Counted from the stretch's first letter, positions 31,741 to 41,086 are shown. The stretch is DNA of 43,815 bases from JARRRD01 sp046706685 (GCA_046706685.1 JBJKPE010000039.1:1-43815); one strand, 5' to 3'. The notes: generated by a model not told the origin, from the sequence alone. Numbers and translations: made by a program.

Positions 31741-32907
31741 TCACCAACGCCATTCGTGGTCGAGCAAAACCATCCCCAATTCCCTCTTCTCCTTCTGCAC
31801 CGAAAAGGGAGGAGAACTTGCCGTGTCGTAAATATGGAGGCCTGTGAGGTCGAGGGCGGCCACCCTGAAAAAGTAAACCCCGTTCAGCAGGTTGAAAGAA
31901 GGGAAAAAAACTTTCAGCTCCATTTCATCCGTGAACTTTATGGGATGCAGTCCGTCGAAGTGTGTGGAGGTTGCGAAACACATCTCCTCATCGTTTCTCA
32001 TGAGCGAGAAACCTAAATGACCTTCTGTGGGGGAGCCGGTGTTTATTATTTTTGCCTTGAGGTATATCGATTTCCCCGTCGCCGTGGTATGTAGTTCTTT
32101 GCCGTCCTCGTCGCAGACATCAACCCTGAGGATGCGAAGAGAGCCCTCTTCAACATCCTGCTCCTGCACAATGCCGAGAGCGTCTTCTTCTCTGATGTAA
32201 TTCTGGTATTCGTCGAGCACCCTGTTGGTTTTGCCCAAGGCCTTTTGCCTCCCGTCTTTGAGCCATATAGTTCTTGTGCAGAGTTCCTGGATATGATACA
32301 TGCTATGAGAGCAAAAAAGGATGGTCTTGCCCTTTTCCCGGAAAGATTGCATCCTGTCTATGCATTTCTTCTGAAAATGCTGGTCTCCCACGGCCAGTGC
32401 CTCGTCGACGATAAGTATATCGGGGTCGACACTCGTAGCGATCGAGAAAGCCAGCCGGACTTGCATGCCTGATGAATAGGTCTTTACCGGTCTCTTCATG
32501 AATTGTCCCAGTTCGGAAAAGTCTATTATCTCCCGACGCTTTCCATCTATATCAGACTTGGTCAGGCCCATGAGATAGGCATTCAGATAGATATTCTCTT
32601 CACCTGTAAGCTCCGGGTTGAAGCCGGCCCCCAGTTCGAGCAGGGCCGCAGTCCTGCCGTTTATTTCGAGTTCCCCTGAAGTCGGCTTCAGCGTGCGGGC
32701 CAGAATCTTGAGGAGAGTGCTTTTGCCGGCCCCGTTTTCACCGATGATCCCGAGGGTTTCCCCATGCGCTACGGAAAAGGTTATATCTTCCAGCGCGACG
32801 AATTCGGAGTGAAACGGCCTGCGGAGGATGATTTCCTTAAGACGGAATGTCGGTGACTGATAAATCTTGTATGTTTTCCTGAGATTCCTGACGTCTATCG
32901 CGATCAT
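31741..32907 (-). CDS. wzt: Polysaccharide ABC transporter ATP-binding protein Wzt
   Basis: A 388-residue protein. GENGAGKST (56-64) is Walker A, YSSGMQVRLAF the ABC signature (about 144-154), ILIVDEALAVGD Walker B and D-loop (about 164-175), and LFCSHSMYHIQELC the H-loop region. Residues from about 245 onward form the Wzt C-terminal beta-sandwich, which in O9a-type exporters binds the modified non-reducing end of the glycan before export. It powers transport of lipid-linked polysaccharide across the inner membrane. Its start overlaps the end of wzm as ATGA. Because the carbohydrate-binding domain recognises a terminal modification, the methyltransferases and radical SAM enzymes downstream are plausible makers of that mark. 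Confidence 0.93.
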   Translation of the reverse strand: MIAIDVRNLRKTYKIYQSPTFRLKEIILRRPFHSEFVALEDITFSVAHGETLGIIGENGAGKSTLLKILARTLKPTSGELEINGRTAALLELGAGFNPELTGEENIYLNAYLMGLTKSDIDGKRREIIDFSELGQFMKRPVKTYSSGMQVRLAFSIATSVDPDILIVDEALAVGDQHFQKKCIDRMQSFREKGKTILFCSHSMYHIQELCTRTIWLKDGRQKALGKTNRVLDEYQNYIREEDALGIVQEQDVEEGSLRILRVDVCDEDGKELHTTATGKSIYLKAKIINTGSPTEGHLGFSLMRNDEEMCFATSTHFDGLHPIKFTDEMELKVFFPSFNLLNGVYFFRVAALDLTGLHIYDTASSPPFSVQKEKRELGMVLLDHEWRW

Positions 32908-33734
32908 AACCAGTCGGCGAATTCATATTTTAGTTTGCTGAAAACAAAGGCACCACTGACGAAGAAGAAGATTGTCCAGGCCAGCATCATGGTGAAGACG
33001 TACCAACTGACGAAAGTTCCCCTGATAAATACGGATTGATATATCGAAATAAGCGGGAAAAGGGGGTTCAGATACATGAGCTTGTGCACCCACGACGGCA
33101 GCATAGCCACAGGGTACAGGATAGGTGTCAAATAGATCCAAAAATTGACCAGGATCTGCACAAGCTGCAGAACGTCCCTGAAAAAAACCGACAGCGTCGC
33201 AGTAAGAGATGCGATGCCAAGGGTGAACATTATCTGGACAAGGATAAGCAGGGGCAGGATCAGGATTATCTGGAATGAGCCGGTCAGGGCGACTTCATAA
33301 AGTGCCAGTAAGACCAGGGCTATTCCGTAACTGAAAAGTGGGACGAGAACGGCCTTCGCAAGTACTACCTCGGTCGGAAAGGAAGTCTTTTGGATAAGGG
33401 TGGCATTTTCTATTATCGATGAAGTCCCTCTCATTAGCCCTTCGGCAATGATCATCCATGGAAACAGGCCGGACATCAAATATATGACTGACCCGCCTGC
33501 ACCACCACCGCCAGCCAGGCGCACCTTGAAGATATAGACGAACACAAAAAGATATACCAGCAGCATCAAAATGGGATGAACGAAATTCCAGAGAAAACCT
33601 CCCATGGAACCGGCGAAGCGCCCTTTTATTTCGTTCCTTACCATATGGAAAAGCATGTGTCTGTATGTATAAAGGTTTCTCAATACTCTGAATGGGGCTG
33701 AGACTATTTCCTGCGCACGTCTGCGCACGATCAT
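32904..33734 (-). CDS. wzm: Polysaccharide ABC transporter permease Wzm
   Basis: A 276-residue ABC-2 type membrane protein. An amphipathic N-terminus (LRNLYTYRHMLFHMVRNEIKG) is followed by six predicted membrane segments (LWNFVHPILMLLVYLFVFVY, IIAEGLM..., LVPLFSYGIALVLLALYEVA, FQIILILPLLILVQIMFTLG, LVNFWIYLTPILYPVAML and the last near FTMMLAWTIFFFVSGAFVF). GSMGGFLWNFVHP and YLTPILYP are typical of the Wzm/TagG family. It forms the inner-membrane channel with Wzt. It is the first gene of the operon. It diverges from an acyltransferase gene; no strong - strand promoter could be placed in the intergenic gap. Confidence 0.93.
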   Translation of the reverse strand: MIVRRRAQEIVSAPFRVLRNLYTYRHMLFHMVRNEIKGRFAGSMGGFLWNFVHPILMLLVYLFVFVYIFKVRLAGGGGAGGSVIYLMSGLFPWMIIAEGLMRGTSSIIENATLIQKTSFPTEVVLAKAVLVPLFSYGIALVLLALYEVALTGSFQIILILPLLILVQIMFTLGIASLTATLSVFFRDVLQLVQILVNFWIYLTPILYPVAMLPSWVHKLMYLNPLFPLISIYQSVFIRGTFVSWYVFTMMLAWTIFFFVSGAFVFSKLKYEFADWL

Positions 33735-33822
33735 GATCGTATCCGGTGGAGACTTCTTATAAGCAATCTTTTCATCAGCCTGTGATTTTATGTCTGACGG
33801 GGCGGAGATTATTCCCTATGAA

Positions 33823-33852
33823 TTGTCAGCAACCCGTGATCTACAATATTAT
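33823..33852 (+). promoter_or_regulatory. Promoter for the acyltransferase gene
   Basis: TTGTCA (33823-33828), 18 bases, TATTAT (33847-33852). Each hexamer matches five of six consensus bases. Transcription would start near 33859, downstream of the first in-frame ATG (33790), which supports the later ATG at 33877 as the real start. Confidence 0.55.
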
Positions 33853-33876
33853 ATAATATCATTTCTCCCTTATTTT

Positions 33877-34995
33877 ATGGAAAAGGTTTCACGATATAAA
33901 TCTGCTGAAATATGTCAGGGATCCGGCCGGCTCCTCTACGCTGACTGCATTCGAATCTGCGCCGTCATGGCTGTTGTCGCTCTGCATGTTTCATCGGGGA
34001 CCGTTATGAAATACGGGCAGATAAGTTACCGGGACTGGTTTGCCGGCAACCTCGTAGATTCGGCATGCCGCTGGGGAGTGCCCTTATTTGCCATGTTGAG
34101 CGGGGCCTTGCTTCTCGATTCGGAAAAGACTGAAAAGCCGGCCCTTTTTTTTGCGAAGAGGGCACGTAAAATTCTTATTCCCACGGTGTTCTGGTCGCTT
34201 TTTTTCTATTTCTGGTACATCGCAGGATCGGCAGAACCAGTGGGCCTGGTGGAGGCGGTAAGCAGGATAGCCCTAGGCAGTCACCTTTATTACCTTTATA
34301 TCATTGCCTTCATCTATTCCGTTACCCCCTGGCTCCGGCTGTGGGTCGGAGGTGCACGGCTCAGGAGCTCAGGCGTTCCACTCCTTTTCCTGGCTGTGGG
34401 ATTTCTGAACGCGCTGGTTTATTACTTTTCGGGGGCGACCGGGGATGTCCTGGCGGGCCGTCTGCCTCTCCACTTCTTTTTTTTCGCAGTCGGGTTTATC
34501 GGTTATTTTGTAGGAGGGCACTACCTGATGAGTCGGCAGATATCCGCCCGGATGTACCACCTGTCCGCCGTGGTTGCTGTCGCTTCTTTCCTGGCCATCT
34601 CCGCCGGCACTTCTTCTCTGGTCGCACTCTATAGTCCCGGGCTTGCGGGACTATATTTCTATGACTACTTCAGCCCCCTGGTAATTGTAATGTCCTTTTG
34701 CCTTTTCATCTGTTTCAGGATGGCTGCGGGCTTGCGGATGACGGACGGAGTCGGAGGGCCGGCGTCCGCCGTCAGAATGCTCGCGGATGCCTCCTTCGGA
34801 GTTTACCTCGTTCACCCTTTTATTCAGGATGTTGCGGCGCGGGTAATGGATGTTGTCGGAATCGGAAGCGGCTCGATATCTGCCGTCCCGTGGCTCGGGA
34901 TTCCTGCTCTTGCGGCGGTTGTTTTTTGTGTCAGTGCCGCGTTCACCGTGCTCATGAGAAAGGTCGTCTATCTAAGGGCCCTGGTCGGCGGATGA
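33877..34995 (+). CDS. Membrane acyltransferase (acyltransferase-3 family)
   Basis: Start placed at ATG 33877 (372 residues), because a good promoter overlaps the 87 bases between it and the upstream ATG at 33790; neither ATG has a clear ribosome site. YADCIRICAVMAVVALHVSSG (from about residue 21) is the family opening, with the invariant His in the first membrane segment. RWGVPLFAMLSGALLL and FGVYLVHPFIQDVAA are further hallmarks. About ten membrane segments are predicted. Family members such as OafA and WecH move acetyl or other acyl groups onto sugars at the periplasmic face. In this context it may O-acetylate the exported polysaccharide (inference). Confidence 0.88.
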   Translation: MEKVSRYKSAEICQGSGRLLYADCIRICAVMAVVALHVSSGTVMKYGQISYRDWFAGNLVDSACRWGVPLFAMLSGALLLDSEKTEKPALFFAKRARKILIPTVFWSLFFYFWYIAGSAEPVGLVEAVSRIALGSHLYYLYIIAFIYSVTPWLRLWVGGARLRSSGVPLLFLAVGFLNALVYYFSGATGDVLAGRLPLHFFFFAVGFIGYFVGGHYLMSRQISARMYHLSAVVAVASFLAISAGTSSLVALYSPGLAGLYFYDYFSPLVIVMSFCLFICFRMAAGLRMTDGVGGPASAVRMLADASFGVYLVHPFIQDVAARVMDVVGIGSGSISAVPWLGIPALAAVVFCVSAAFTVLMRKVVYLRALVGG

Positions 34996-35080
34996 CACAC
35001 TTTTTAAAATGGATTCGGCGTGACCCCTGCCTGTCGGGTGATTGGCGGGAAGAAATCTCGGAGTTGACGGTCGGAGCGGC

Positions 35081-36820
35081 ATGAAGGGCCCCGGCATCTC
35101 AGCGAAAGACCGGGTGTGTGCCGAAGTTGGAAGGGGGGGGCTCGCCTGGGGTTTTCTTCTCGTCCTTCTCTCGCTGTCCCTTTATTTCCCTTCTCCCGGC
35201 AGTTTCTGGCTGGGCGATGATCCATCGCTTTTGAAGCAGGTCGTGCTTCATCACCCGTGGGAGTATTTTTTTGTTCCCGAGGTCTGGAGACTATCGTCAG
35301 CAAGTAACTTTACCCCGTGGGTTCTGCTGAGCCTCGGTCTGGACTGGAAACTGTTCGGCCTCTGGCCCATGGGATTTTATTTGCATCAGTTATTTAGCAT
35401 TTGTCTCTTGTCTGTGACGGCGTATATTGTCCTCAGGGAATTATTTTCGCCCTTCATATGTTTCATGGGCGTATCTCTCTTTCTCCTCTCTCCTCCCTTT
35501 GCCGAATCCGCACGCCTGCTGATGGAACGTCATTATTTAGAAGGTCTTTTGCTCTCGCTCTTCAGCTACTATTTTTACAGGGAGAGTGTGCGGAAAGACA
35601 GTGCAGTTGGCGGGTGGCGCGGATCTTTTTTCTACCTTCTGGCAGCGGCTGCAAAGGAGATATATGTGCCCCTGCTTTTTTTGCTGCCTTTTCTCGTTGA
35701 TGGGCCATGGCGCAGGAGGGCGAGATGCCTCATGCCATGGATCGTAACTTTCCTTCTTTATGTTGTCTGGCGAAGGTACATGCTGGGACGATTTACCGGG
35801 GGGTACGGCCTTGAGTTCATGTGGCCGCGCGACCTATTACTGCTTCCATCGAGAATAATAAAAGCTATGGGCGGCAATGGCGAAGAGATTGGCTGGTGGC
35901 CATGGGTAATCACCTGCAGTTTTCTCACCTCGATCGGTGTTATTTCCATGACCCGGAGAAGGAAGTTGTACCCTGTTTCGGTCGGGGCAGTTCTGATTAT
36001 CGCCCCCGTTCTCCCTGTATCTCCCATCATGAGCCCCCGTTATGTCTGGCTGCTTCTCTTTGGAATGCTGCTTGTCCAGATGTCGGCCTGGGAGGAGATG
36101 AAACTAAAGGGAGGGCGCCTTTCGTCTTATGCAATATTGTTTTGGTACGGTCTGTTGGCGTTCAGCTTTCTTTATATGACGTCTCATTCACCGTTAAGGG
36201 ACGATGCGGTGAGAGGTCAGACTATGGAAGGAAGGTTTGTCCTCGAAAAAGGCGTTTCTGCGGATCTGCTCATTAATCCGGCCGGTTCCGGCTGGTATTA
36301 TACCGATCTCTCATGGCTGAGGCAGAATGTTCTTCATCTGCCGGCCGGGCCGTCGGTCATTTCCGACGGAGGGATATTGTGTTTCGAGAGAAAAAAGCCA
36401 GCAATGAGAAGAGGGGCGTTCGATAATCTTTTCGGGGAAATCTGGCAATTTGATTACCAGAAGAAAGGGCTGGTTCACGAGAAGATTGAAAAGTATGAGG
36501 ATGAGAGATGCGGGAAAGACGTGATGAATGCCATACATGCCAATTCGCCCCTCAGTCTTAGGATGACTTATGGCAACAGCACCGCAGCGTGGCTCTTTGG
36601 TCCTTACCGGGCGGGACAATACACACTTTTCCTGGGGAGGACCTCCGAATCGCTCTTCCCGTTGCCTTATCAGGGAAAAAGATTTGTCTCCTTCAAGGGG
36701 CAGACAGTATACTTCCGTCTGCGATACGTCTCGCGGGACGGATGGTCTACATATTCACCCCTTCTTGAACTCAATGTGGGTTCCGATGACCGCGGCGATC
36801 TGCGGTGGGAAAGAAGGTGA
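35081..36820 (+). CDS. GT-C-like integral membrane protein, paralogue A
   Basis: Start taken at ATG 35081, with GGAG a few bases before it; an upstream ATG at 35042 lacks a good ribosome site. 579 residues. The first membrane helix (about 20-38) leads to SFWLGDDP (41-48), an acidic pair in the first outer loop as in GT-C glycosyltransferases. Eight or more further helices follow, with the family-specific ARLLMERHYLEGLLLS and AAAAKEIYVPLLFLLPFL. The C-terminal 200 residues are soluble and beta-like (LSLRMTYGNSTAAWLFGPY, YSPLLELNVG). The next gene is a clear paralogue. GT-C enzymes use polyprenyl-phosphate sugars on the periplasmic side. No known family name can be given with certainty. Confidence 0.78.
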   Translation: MKGPGISAKDRVCAEVGRGGLAWGFLLVLLSLSLYFPSPGSFWLGDDPSLLKQVVLHHPWEYFFVPEVWRLSSASNFTPWVLLSLGLDWKLFGLWPMGFYLHQLFSICLLSVTAYIVLRELFSPFICFMGVSLFLLSPPFAESARLLMERHYLEGLLLSLFSYYFYRESVRKDSAVGGWRGSFFYLLAAAAKEIYVPLLFLLPFLVDGPWRRRARCLMPWIVTFLLYVVWRRYMLGRFTGGYGLEFMWPRDLLLLPSRIIKAMGGNGEEIGWWPWVITCSFLTSIGVISMTRRRKLYPVSVGAVLIIAPVLPVSPIMSPRYVWLLLFGMLLVQMSAWEEMKLKGGRLSSYAILFWYGLLAFSFLYMTSHSPLRDDAVRGQTMEGRFVLEKGVSADLLINPAGSGWYYTDLSWLRQNVLHLPAGPSVISDGGILCFERKKPAMRRGAFDNLFGEIWQFDYQKKGLVHEKIEKYEDERCGKDVMNAIHANSPLSLRMTYGNSTAAWLFGPYRAGQYTLFLGRTSESLFPLPYQGKRFVSFKGQTVYFRLRYVSRDGWSTYSPLLELNVGSDDRGDLRWERR

Positions 36821-36824
36821 GAGA

Positions 36825-38657
36825 ATGCTTCCACCGGACGAAGAATCATATCCTGTCGGCACGCGAGGGACTTGCGCCAGATTACCCCGGCAGATGAAGA
36901 TGCCACGCCTGCAATTACAGATGCACATCTATCGGCCAGCTTTCGTGGGTCTGCTGCTCGGCGCCTTCGTATTCATAAGATTTTATGGTGTCATCAAGAG
37001 TTTTTGGCTCTTCGACGACCCGTATCTTCTGCATATGGCAGCAGCGAACAACCCGCTCGATTTTTTTGTTGGGCCGTCTCTTTGGCGATTGATCAGCGTG
37101 CAGAGCTTTACACCGATGGTGATGTTTTCTTTCTGGACTGATTATGCCCTCTTTGGTTTTCACGTGCAATATTTTTATGTCCATCAACTCGTAATGCTAT
37201 GGCTGTCATCGTTTGTCCTCTATCTTCTGCTCCTGAGATATGTGGACCGGAAATTCTCGTTTCTCGGGGCGCTGCTGTTTCTGGGCAGCGCCCCGGCGGG
37301 CGCAGCAGCCCATATGCTGATGGTGAGGCATTATGTGGAAGGGCTGTTTTTTTGTCTCCTGGCATTTCTCTTTTTTGTTGAGTCCGTGCGGAGAAAATCC
37401 CGAGTCCTGTCGTTGTTAGGGGCTGGTTTCTTCCTTTGTGCAGCAGCAGCCAAGGAAATTTATGTTCCGGTCGGTCTCCTCGTCCTTTTCCTTCCCGAGG
37501 CTGACTTTAGGTCCAGGTTCAGGCACGCCCTTCCTTTTCTTGGAGTACTACTCTTCTATTTCTTGTGGAGGGGTGCCATGCTTGGCAGCGTAGGAGGAGG
37601 AGCTGCCGGCGCCGCACTCACAGTCGCAGGTCTCACAGAGATGGCTGTCCGCGCGCCCAGGGACATAATTGCTTCGGTCGTCATGTTTTCCGGCGGTGGA
37701 CGGCTGGCCCTGGGCGTCGGCATTTGCCTTGGAATCTTGTACCTCCTTGAAGCAGTTTCCCTGATTGCAAGAGGCAGTTACGCTTCGCTTGGCTTTGTCG
37801 CATTCTTAACATTGTCGGTTTTTCCTTTGCCGATGCTTGCGGGTGACCTATACCTGTTGACAGGGGACTTCCCGAACTACAGGCTAGTTTTTTCTGTGGC
37901 GGTTTTTTTTGCCGTGTGCGCTGCTCTTGCGGCGGGCCGCCTCTACGATAGTGGGGTGTCAGAAAGAATAGTGCCGCGCATTGTCAGATGGACCGCGCTT
38001 GTGGCGATTGTGCTGCTTTTCATACTTACATTTGCGGGGTCCTCTCGGTGGCTTGACTCGCAAAAGAAGGCGCTGCTGGATCCCTTGAGCATGCAGGGAA
38101 GGTTTTTCATCGAAAACGGGGGCAGGATGGTGATGGTCAATGCTTTTCCGAAGTATGCAACGACCGGCTATTTTGAAAACCTGGAATACTTAAAGGGAGG
38201 TCCCGCGGAGCAGGGAAGTCCCCTGGTTACCGCCGGAATGTTCGCCTTCCCGGAGAAGGCGCAGGTCGCTATTTTTGATCGGGAGAGGGTCTTTGCATTC
38301 GATAACTCAACCGGCCGTATGAAGGACATTACGACTGTTTATCGGAAAGACCGGCTCGCTTTTCTGGCCCGGGTGAAGGAACTGCCTCTTTCCGTAACTT
38401 TCCGCGTTGACCGGGGTGTAATCAGCTACACCCTCGGGCCTGCCGACGGACATTATTTTGGCCTTTTTGGCTACAGATCGGGGACGTATCCAAGTTTCAT
38501 GGAGTTGCCCAGGGCCTTTAAGGCGCGCGGCGCTACGGAGAAAAAAAGTTTCTATCTCAGAGTGGGCAGAGAAACGCCGGAAGGTTTGTTGACGTTCTCG
38601 CCAGAGTGGTTTGTGGATCTTTCAAAGGATGTAAGGATCGAGTGGCGGCGGGAGTGA
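36825..38657 (+). CDS. GT-C-like integral membrane protein, paralogue B
   Basis: The start is ATG 36825, four bases after the upstream stop, with AAGGTGAG as ribosome site; the much longer open frame reaching back to 36570 only overlaps paralogue A. 610 residues. SFWLFDDPYLL (59-69) matches SFWLGDDPSLL of paralogue A. HMLMVRHYVEGLFFCLLAF and AAAAKEIYVPVGLLVLFLPE align in the same order. The C-terminal soluble domain (LSVTFRVDRGVISYTLGPAD, TFSPEWFVDL) parallels that of A. The pair arose by tandem duplication and has diverged, so the two probably act on different acceptors or donors. Membrane topology suggests 9-11 helices. Confidence 0.78.
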   Translation: MLPPDEESYPVGTRGTCARLPRQMKMPRLQLQMHIYRPAFVGLLLGAFVFIRFYGVIKSFWLFDDPYLLHMAAANNPLDFFVGPSLWRLISVQSFTPMVMFSFWTDYALFGFHVQYFYVHQLVMLWLSSFVLYLLLLRYVDRKFSFLGALLFLGSAPAGAAAHMLMVRHYVEGLFFCLLAFLFFVESVRRKSRVLSLLGAGFFLCAAAAKEIYVPVGLLVLFLPEADFRSRFRHALPFLGVLLFYFLWRGAMLGSVGGGAAGAALTVAGLTEMAVRAPRDIIASVVMFSGGGRLALGVGICLGILYLLEAVSLIARGSYASLGFVAFLTLSVFPLPMLAGDLYLLTGDFPNYRLVFSVAVFFAVCAALAAGRLYDSGVSERIVPRIVRWTALVAIVLLFILTFAGSSRWLDSQKKALLDPLSMQGRFFIENGGRMVMVNAFPKYATTGYFENLEYLKGGPAEQGSPLVTAGMFAFPEKAQVAIFDRERVFAFDNSTGRMKDITTVYRKDRLAFLARVKELPLSVTFRVDRGVISYTLGPADGHYFGLFGYRSGTYPSFMELPRAFKARGATEKKSFYLRVGRETPEGLLTFSPEWFVDLSKDVRIEWRRE

Positions 38658-38688
38658 AAGAAGACGGGAGGTGAACATTGTTTATCCT

Positions 38689-39627
38689 TCAGCGTCTGTT
38701 CATGTTCAGGGTCTCTTCCACCAGGTACATGGGGCGCCTCTTTACCTCTTCAAAAATTCGGCCTATATAAGTGCCTATGATTCCCAGGCTGATCATGAGG
38801 ATGCTTCCTATGAATAAAATGAGGACAATTACGGTTGTGAACCCGCTTATCGCAGAACCAGAGAATTTTCTGTAAAGCGTCTGTACCCCAATTACCAGGC
38901 TTATTACGAAAGTCCCTATCCCCATAAGCGTGACGATGTGAAGGGGAAGGGAAGAGAAAGACGTGGACGCACGCAGAGCGAAGCGGATGAGCTGCGCCGT
39001 TGTCCATCGGGACCGGCCTATTCTTCGTTCCCTGACCGAAAATGGTATGCTTGCTTTTTTGAACCCCAGCCAGGAGATAATTCCTCTGAAAAACCTGGTA
39101 TTTTCTGGCAGCTTGTTATGCGCATCAACTACTTTTCGGTCGATGAGCTTGAAGTCGGAGGCATTGTCAAGATCCATGCCGGTGAAGCGTTTCATCAACC
39201 AATAGAAAAGCTTCGCCCTTACCGAGAAAAGAGCGGGTTCTTTCCCTCTGCTGGTTTTGACACCTTCCACGATGTCTGCAGATTCATCTCTCCATTTCTT
39301 TACCATCTCGGGGATAAGATCAGGAGGATGCTGTCCGTCCCCGTCCATTACGATGACGGCGTCTCCCCTCGCAAATTCGAGACCAGCGGCGACGGCCGAT
39401 TCTTTTCCAAAATTCCGGCTGAGACGTATGGCTCTGATTTCGGGCGTCTTTTCCGAGAGCCCGCAGAGTAGCGTCCAGGTTTCGTCCCCTGAGCCGTCGT
39501 CTACTACTATGAGTTCGTGCCCGATGCCGATACTTACCATCTGGTCACGGATTTCATTCAGGGTGGCCGGCAACAGATCAACCTCATTATAGACAGGAAT
39601 CACCACAGAGAGAAAATCCTTATTCAT
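38689..39627 (-). CDS. Polyprenyl-phosphate glycosyltransferase (GtrB/DPM1-like GT2)
   Basis: A 312-residue protein. SVVIPVYNE, LIVVDDGSGDETW, RLSRNFGKESAVAAGLEFA and VIVMDGDGQHPPDLIPEM (the DXD-type metal site) are the DPM1/GtrB/ArnC signature. DNASDFKLIDRKVVD and RRIGRSRW follow. Two C-terminal membrane helices (LHIVTLMGIGTFVISLVIG and TVIVLILFIGSILMISLGII) match GtrB. The enzyme loads a sugar onto undecaprenyl phosphate, making the donor for periplasmic GT-C transferases. Its start overlaps the end of the GT39-like gene by eight bases, so donor and transferase are coupled. Confidence 0.92.
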   Translation of the reverse strand: MNKDFLSVVIPVYNEVDLLPATLNEIRDQMVSIGIGHELIVVDDGSGDETWTLLCGLSEKTPEIRAIRLSRNFGKESAVAAGLEFARGDAVIVMDGDGQHPPDLIPEMVKKWRDESADIVEGVKTSRGKEPALFSVRAKLFYWLMKRFTGMDLDNASDFKLIDRKVVDAHNKLPENTRFFRGIISWLGFKKASIPFSVRERRIGRSRWTTAQLIRFALRASTSFSSLPLHIVTLMGIGTFVISLVIGVQTLYRKFSGSAISGFTTVIVLILFIGSILMISLGIIGTYIGRIFEEVKRRPMYLVEETLNMNRR

Positions 39628-41086
39628 GATGCCCCCGTCCGTCAGGTCCGGATTTTTCCCGGGGAGATTGCCCCGACAACAGGACCGGGACAGTAATGGC
39701 CATGAAAGTGTAAGCGTACATGAAATAGCGTGGTTCGGTATGCATAAGCGAATGCACTATTATAATATAGAAAGAAATTGCCAGCGGGAAAAAAACAATA
39801 TGAAACCTTCGTTGCAGTATGAGTAGGATCGTACCCATTAAGAAAGATAGATAAAGACCCCATTTCAGGACGACTATATAAAGGTATGAATTTCCGCCAA
39901 TTGCATGATAAGCGAGCGGCTGGTAATCACCGAACAGGAGAGTTCTGACGTTGGATACAATTATGGCGAGAAAGTGCAGGGGGTTATCCTTGATCCACAG
40001 AAGGGCCATCCTTTTCAGAAAATTATCGGATTGTATAACCGCCCGGGCGGAGGGAGGCTCTGTGTACCATTCCTGCAAGTAGATGGCCCCTGTGAGATCT
40101 ATGAGCCTGCAGGTGTCGGGATGTGAAGAATCGTCCCAGGATGTCGGTTCATTCTCAGCATTTGACAACATGTCCAGCTTTTTTTTAACGGCTTGCTTAT
40201 CAAGAGTATAGTTCTGGGCGTCTTTCCAGTATCTGGCTAAAGTTTCACGAAGTGGCGGGTTGTTTTCAAGGATCCCGCTCATGAGATTGTATCCCAAACC
40301 TGCACGAACGGGGGACCAGGAACCGGTCTCCGACCTCGCATACATTGTCCACGGCGCTATAACCGCGGTCAGAGGCAGCATGACGAGAAGCACCACGGGA
40401 ATAAAGTCTTTCTTCTTGATCTTCGGAGCAAGCAGCACGTATCCGAGTAAAAGCGCCGGGATAAGCATGAAGGTCGGCCTCTGCAAAATCAAAAGACCGA
40501 GGCTCGCTCCGAGAACGACAAGAGATGATCGCCCGGCCCCGGTCCTGAACCGAACAGCGAAGAACACTGCCATGGCCAGAAAGAACAGTGCCAGACTCTC
40601 CGTCAATATGAGGTGAGTTGCCGCCGCAGCAAAAGGTATGACGGAGGCAAAGAGTGCGCTCAACATGCCGTATTTCCTGTTACCGCCCGCTACCATGGTG
40701 GCTATCCGGGATATGAAGTATATCGTAAAGAGGTAGCAAATGCCCTGAATGAGCCTTATGGGAAGCAGAGACGTGCTTTCGGTAATCTTCCACGTAAGCG
40801 CCAGGACTAAGGGATACAAGGGGGGTCTGGTGGGACAGAAAACCGCGTGGCCGCCAAGGCTTCCCGAGAACTGTCCCTTCCGAAGGAGATTCAGTGCTAT
40901 CCGTTGAAACAGCCCCTGGTCATAGAGTGAAGAAATCGAGTATGGATAACCGTCGATTGTGCTGAAGACCGCCATGTATGAAATAGCGATAATAAAGGGA
41001 AGCACCGGCAAAAGATGATCCCACAGAGATGGCCGTCCTGGTCTTGACCCTTCCGCCGTCGCGTTATCCTTCTGCGGCTCTATCAC
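39620..41086 (-). CDS. GT39/ArnT-like membrane glycosyltransferase (PMT_2 type)
   Basis: The start is GTG 41086, overlapping the upstream stop as GTGA, with AAGGAA before it; this gives 488 residues. SSLYDQGLFQRIALNLL in the first outer loop carries the acidic residue typical of the family (a Y-D-x-G variant). VFCPTRPPLYPLVLAL is the usual PPLYP motif, and IRLIQGICYLFTIYFISRIA begins the helix bundle. About eleven hydrophobic segments are visible. Family members transfer a sugar from a polyprenyl-phosphate carrier to lipid A, protein or glycan on the periplasmic side. The adjacent GtrB-like gene probably supplies the donor. Confidence 0.85.
   Translation of the reverse strand: MIEPQKDNATAEGSRPGRPSLWDHLLPVLPFIIAISYMAVFSTIDGYPYSISSLYDQGLFQRIALNLLRKGQFSGSLGGHAVFCPTRPPLYPLVLALTWKITESTSLLPIRLIQGICYLFTIYFISRIATMVAGGNRKYGMLSALFASVIPFAAAATHLILTESLALFFLAMAVFFAVRFRTGAGRSSLVVLGASLGLLILQRPTFMLIPALLLGYVLLAPKIKKKDFIPVVLLVMLPLTAVIAPWTMYARSETGSWSPVRAGLGYNLMSGILENNPPLRETLARYWKDAQNYTLDKQAVKKKLDMLSNAENEPTSWDDSSHPDTCRLIDLTGAIYLQEWYTEPPSARAVIQSDNFLKRMALLWIKDNPLHFLAIIVSNVRTLLFGDYQPLAYHAIGGNSYLYIVVLKWGLYLSFLMGTILLILQRRFHIVFFPLAISFYIIIVHSLMHTEPRYFMYAYTFMAITVPVLLSGQSPREKSGPDGRGHHE

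Noticed and set aside
33727..33738. Palindrome CGATCATGATCG spanning the wzm start codon
   Set aside because: It is only 12 bp, partly coding, and without a second copy; probably chance.
36570..36824. N-terminal extension of GT-C paralogue B
   Set aside because: These codons overlap paralogue A in another frame; the ATG at 36825 has a ribosome site and starts just after the upstream stop.
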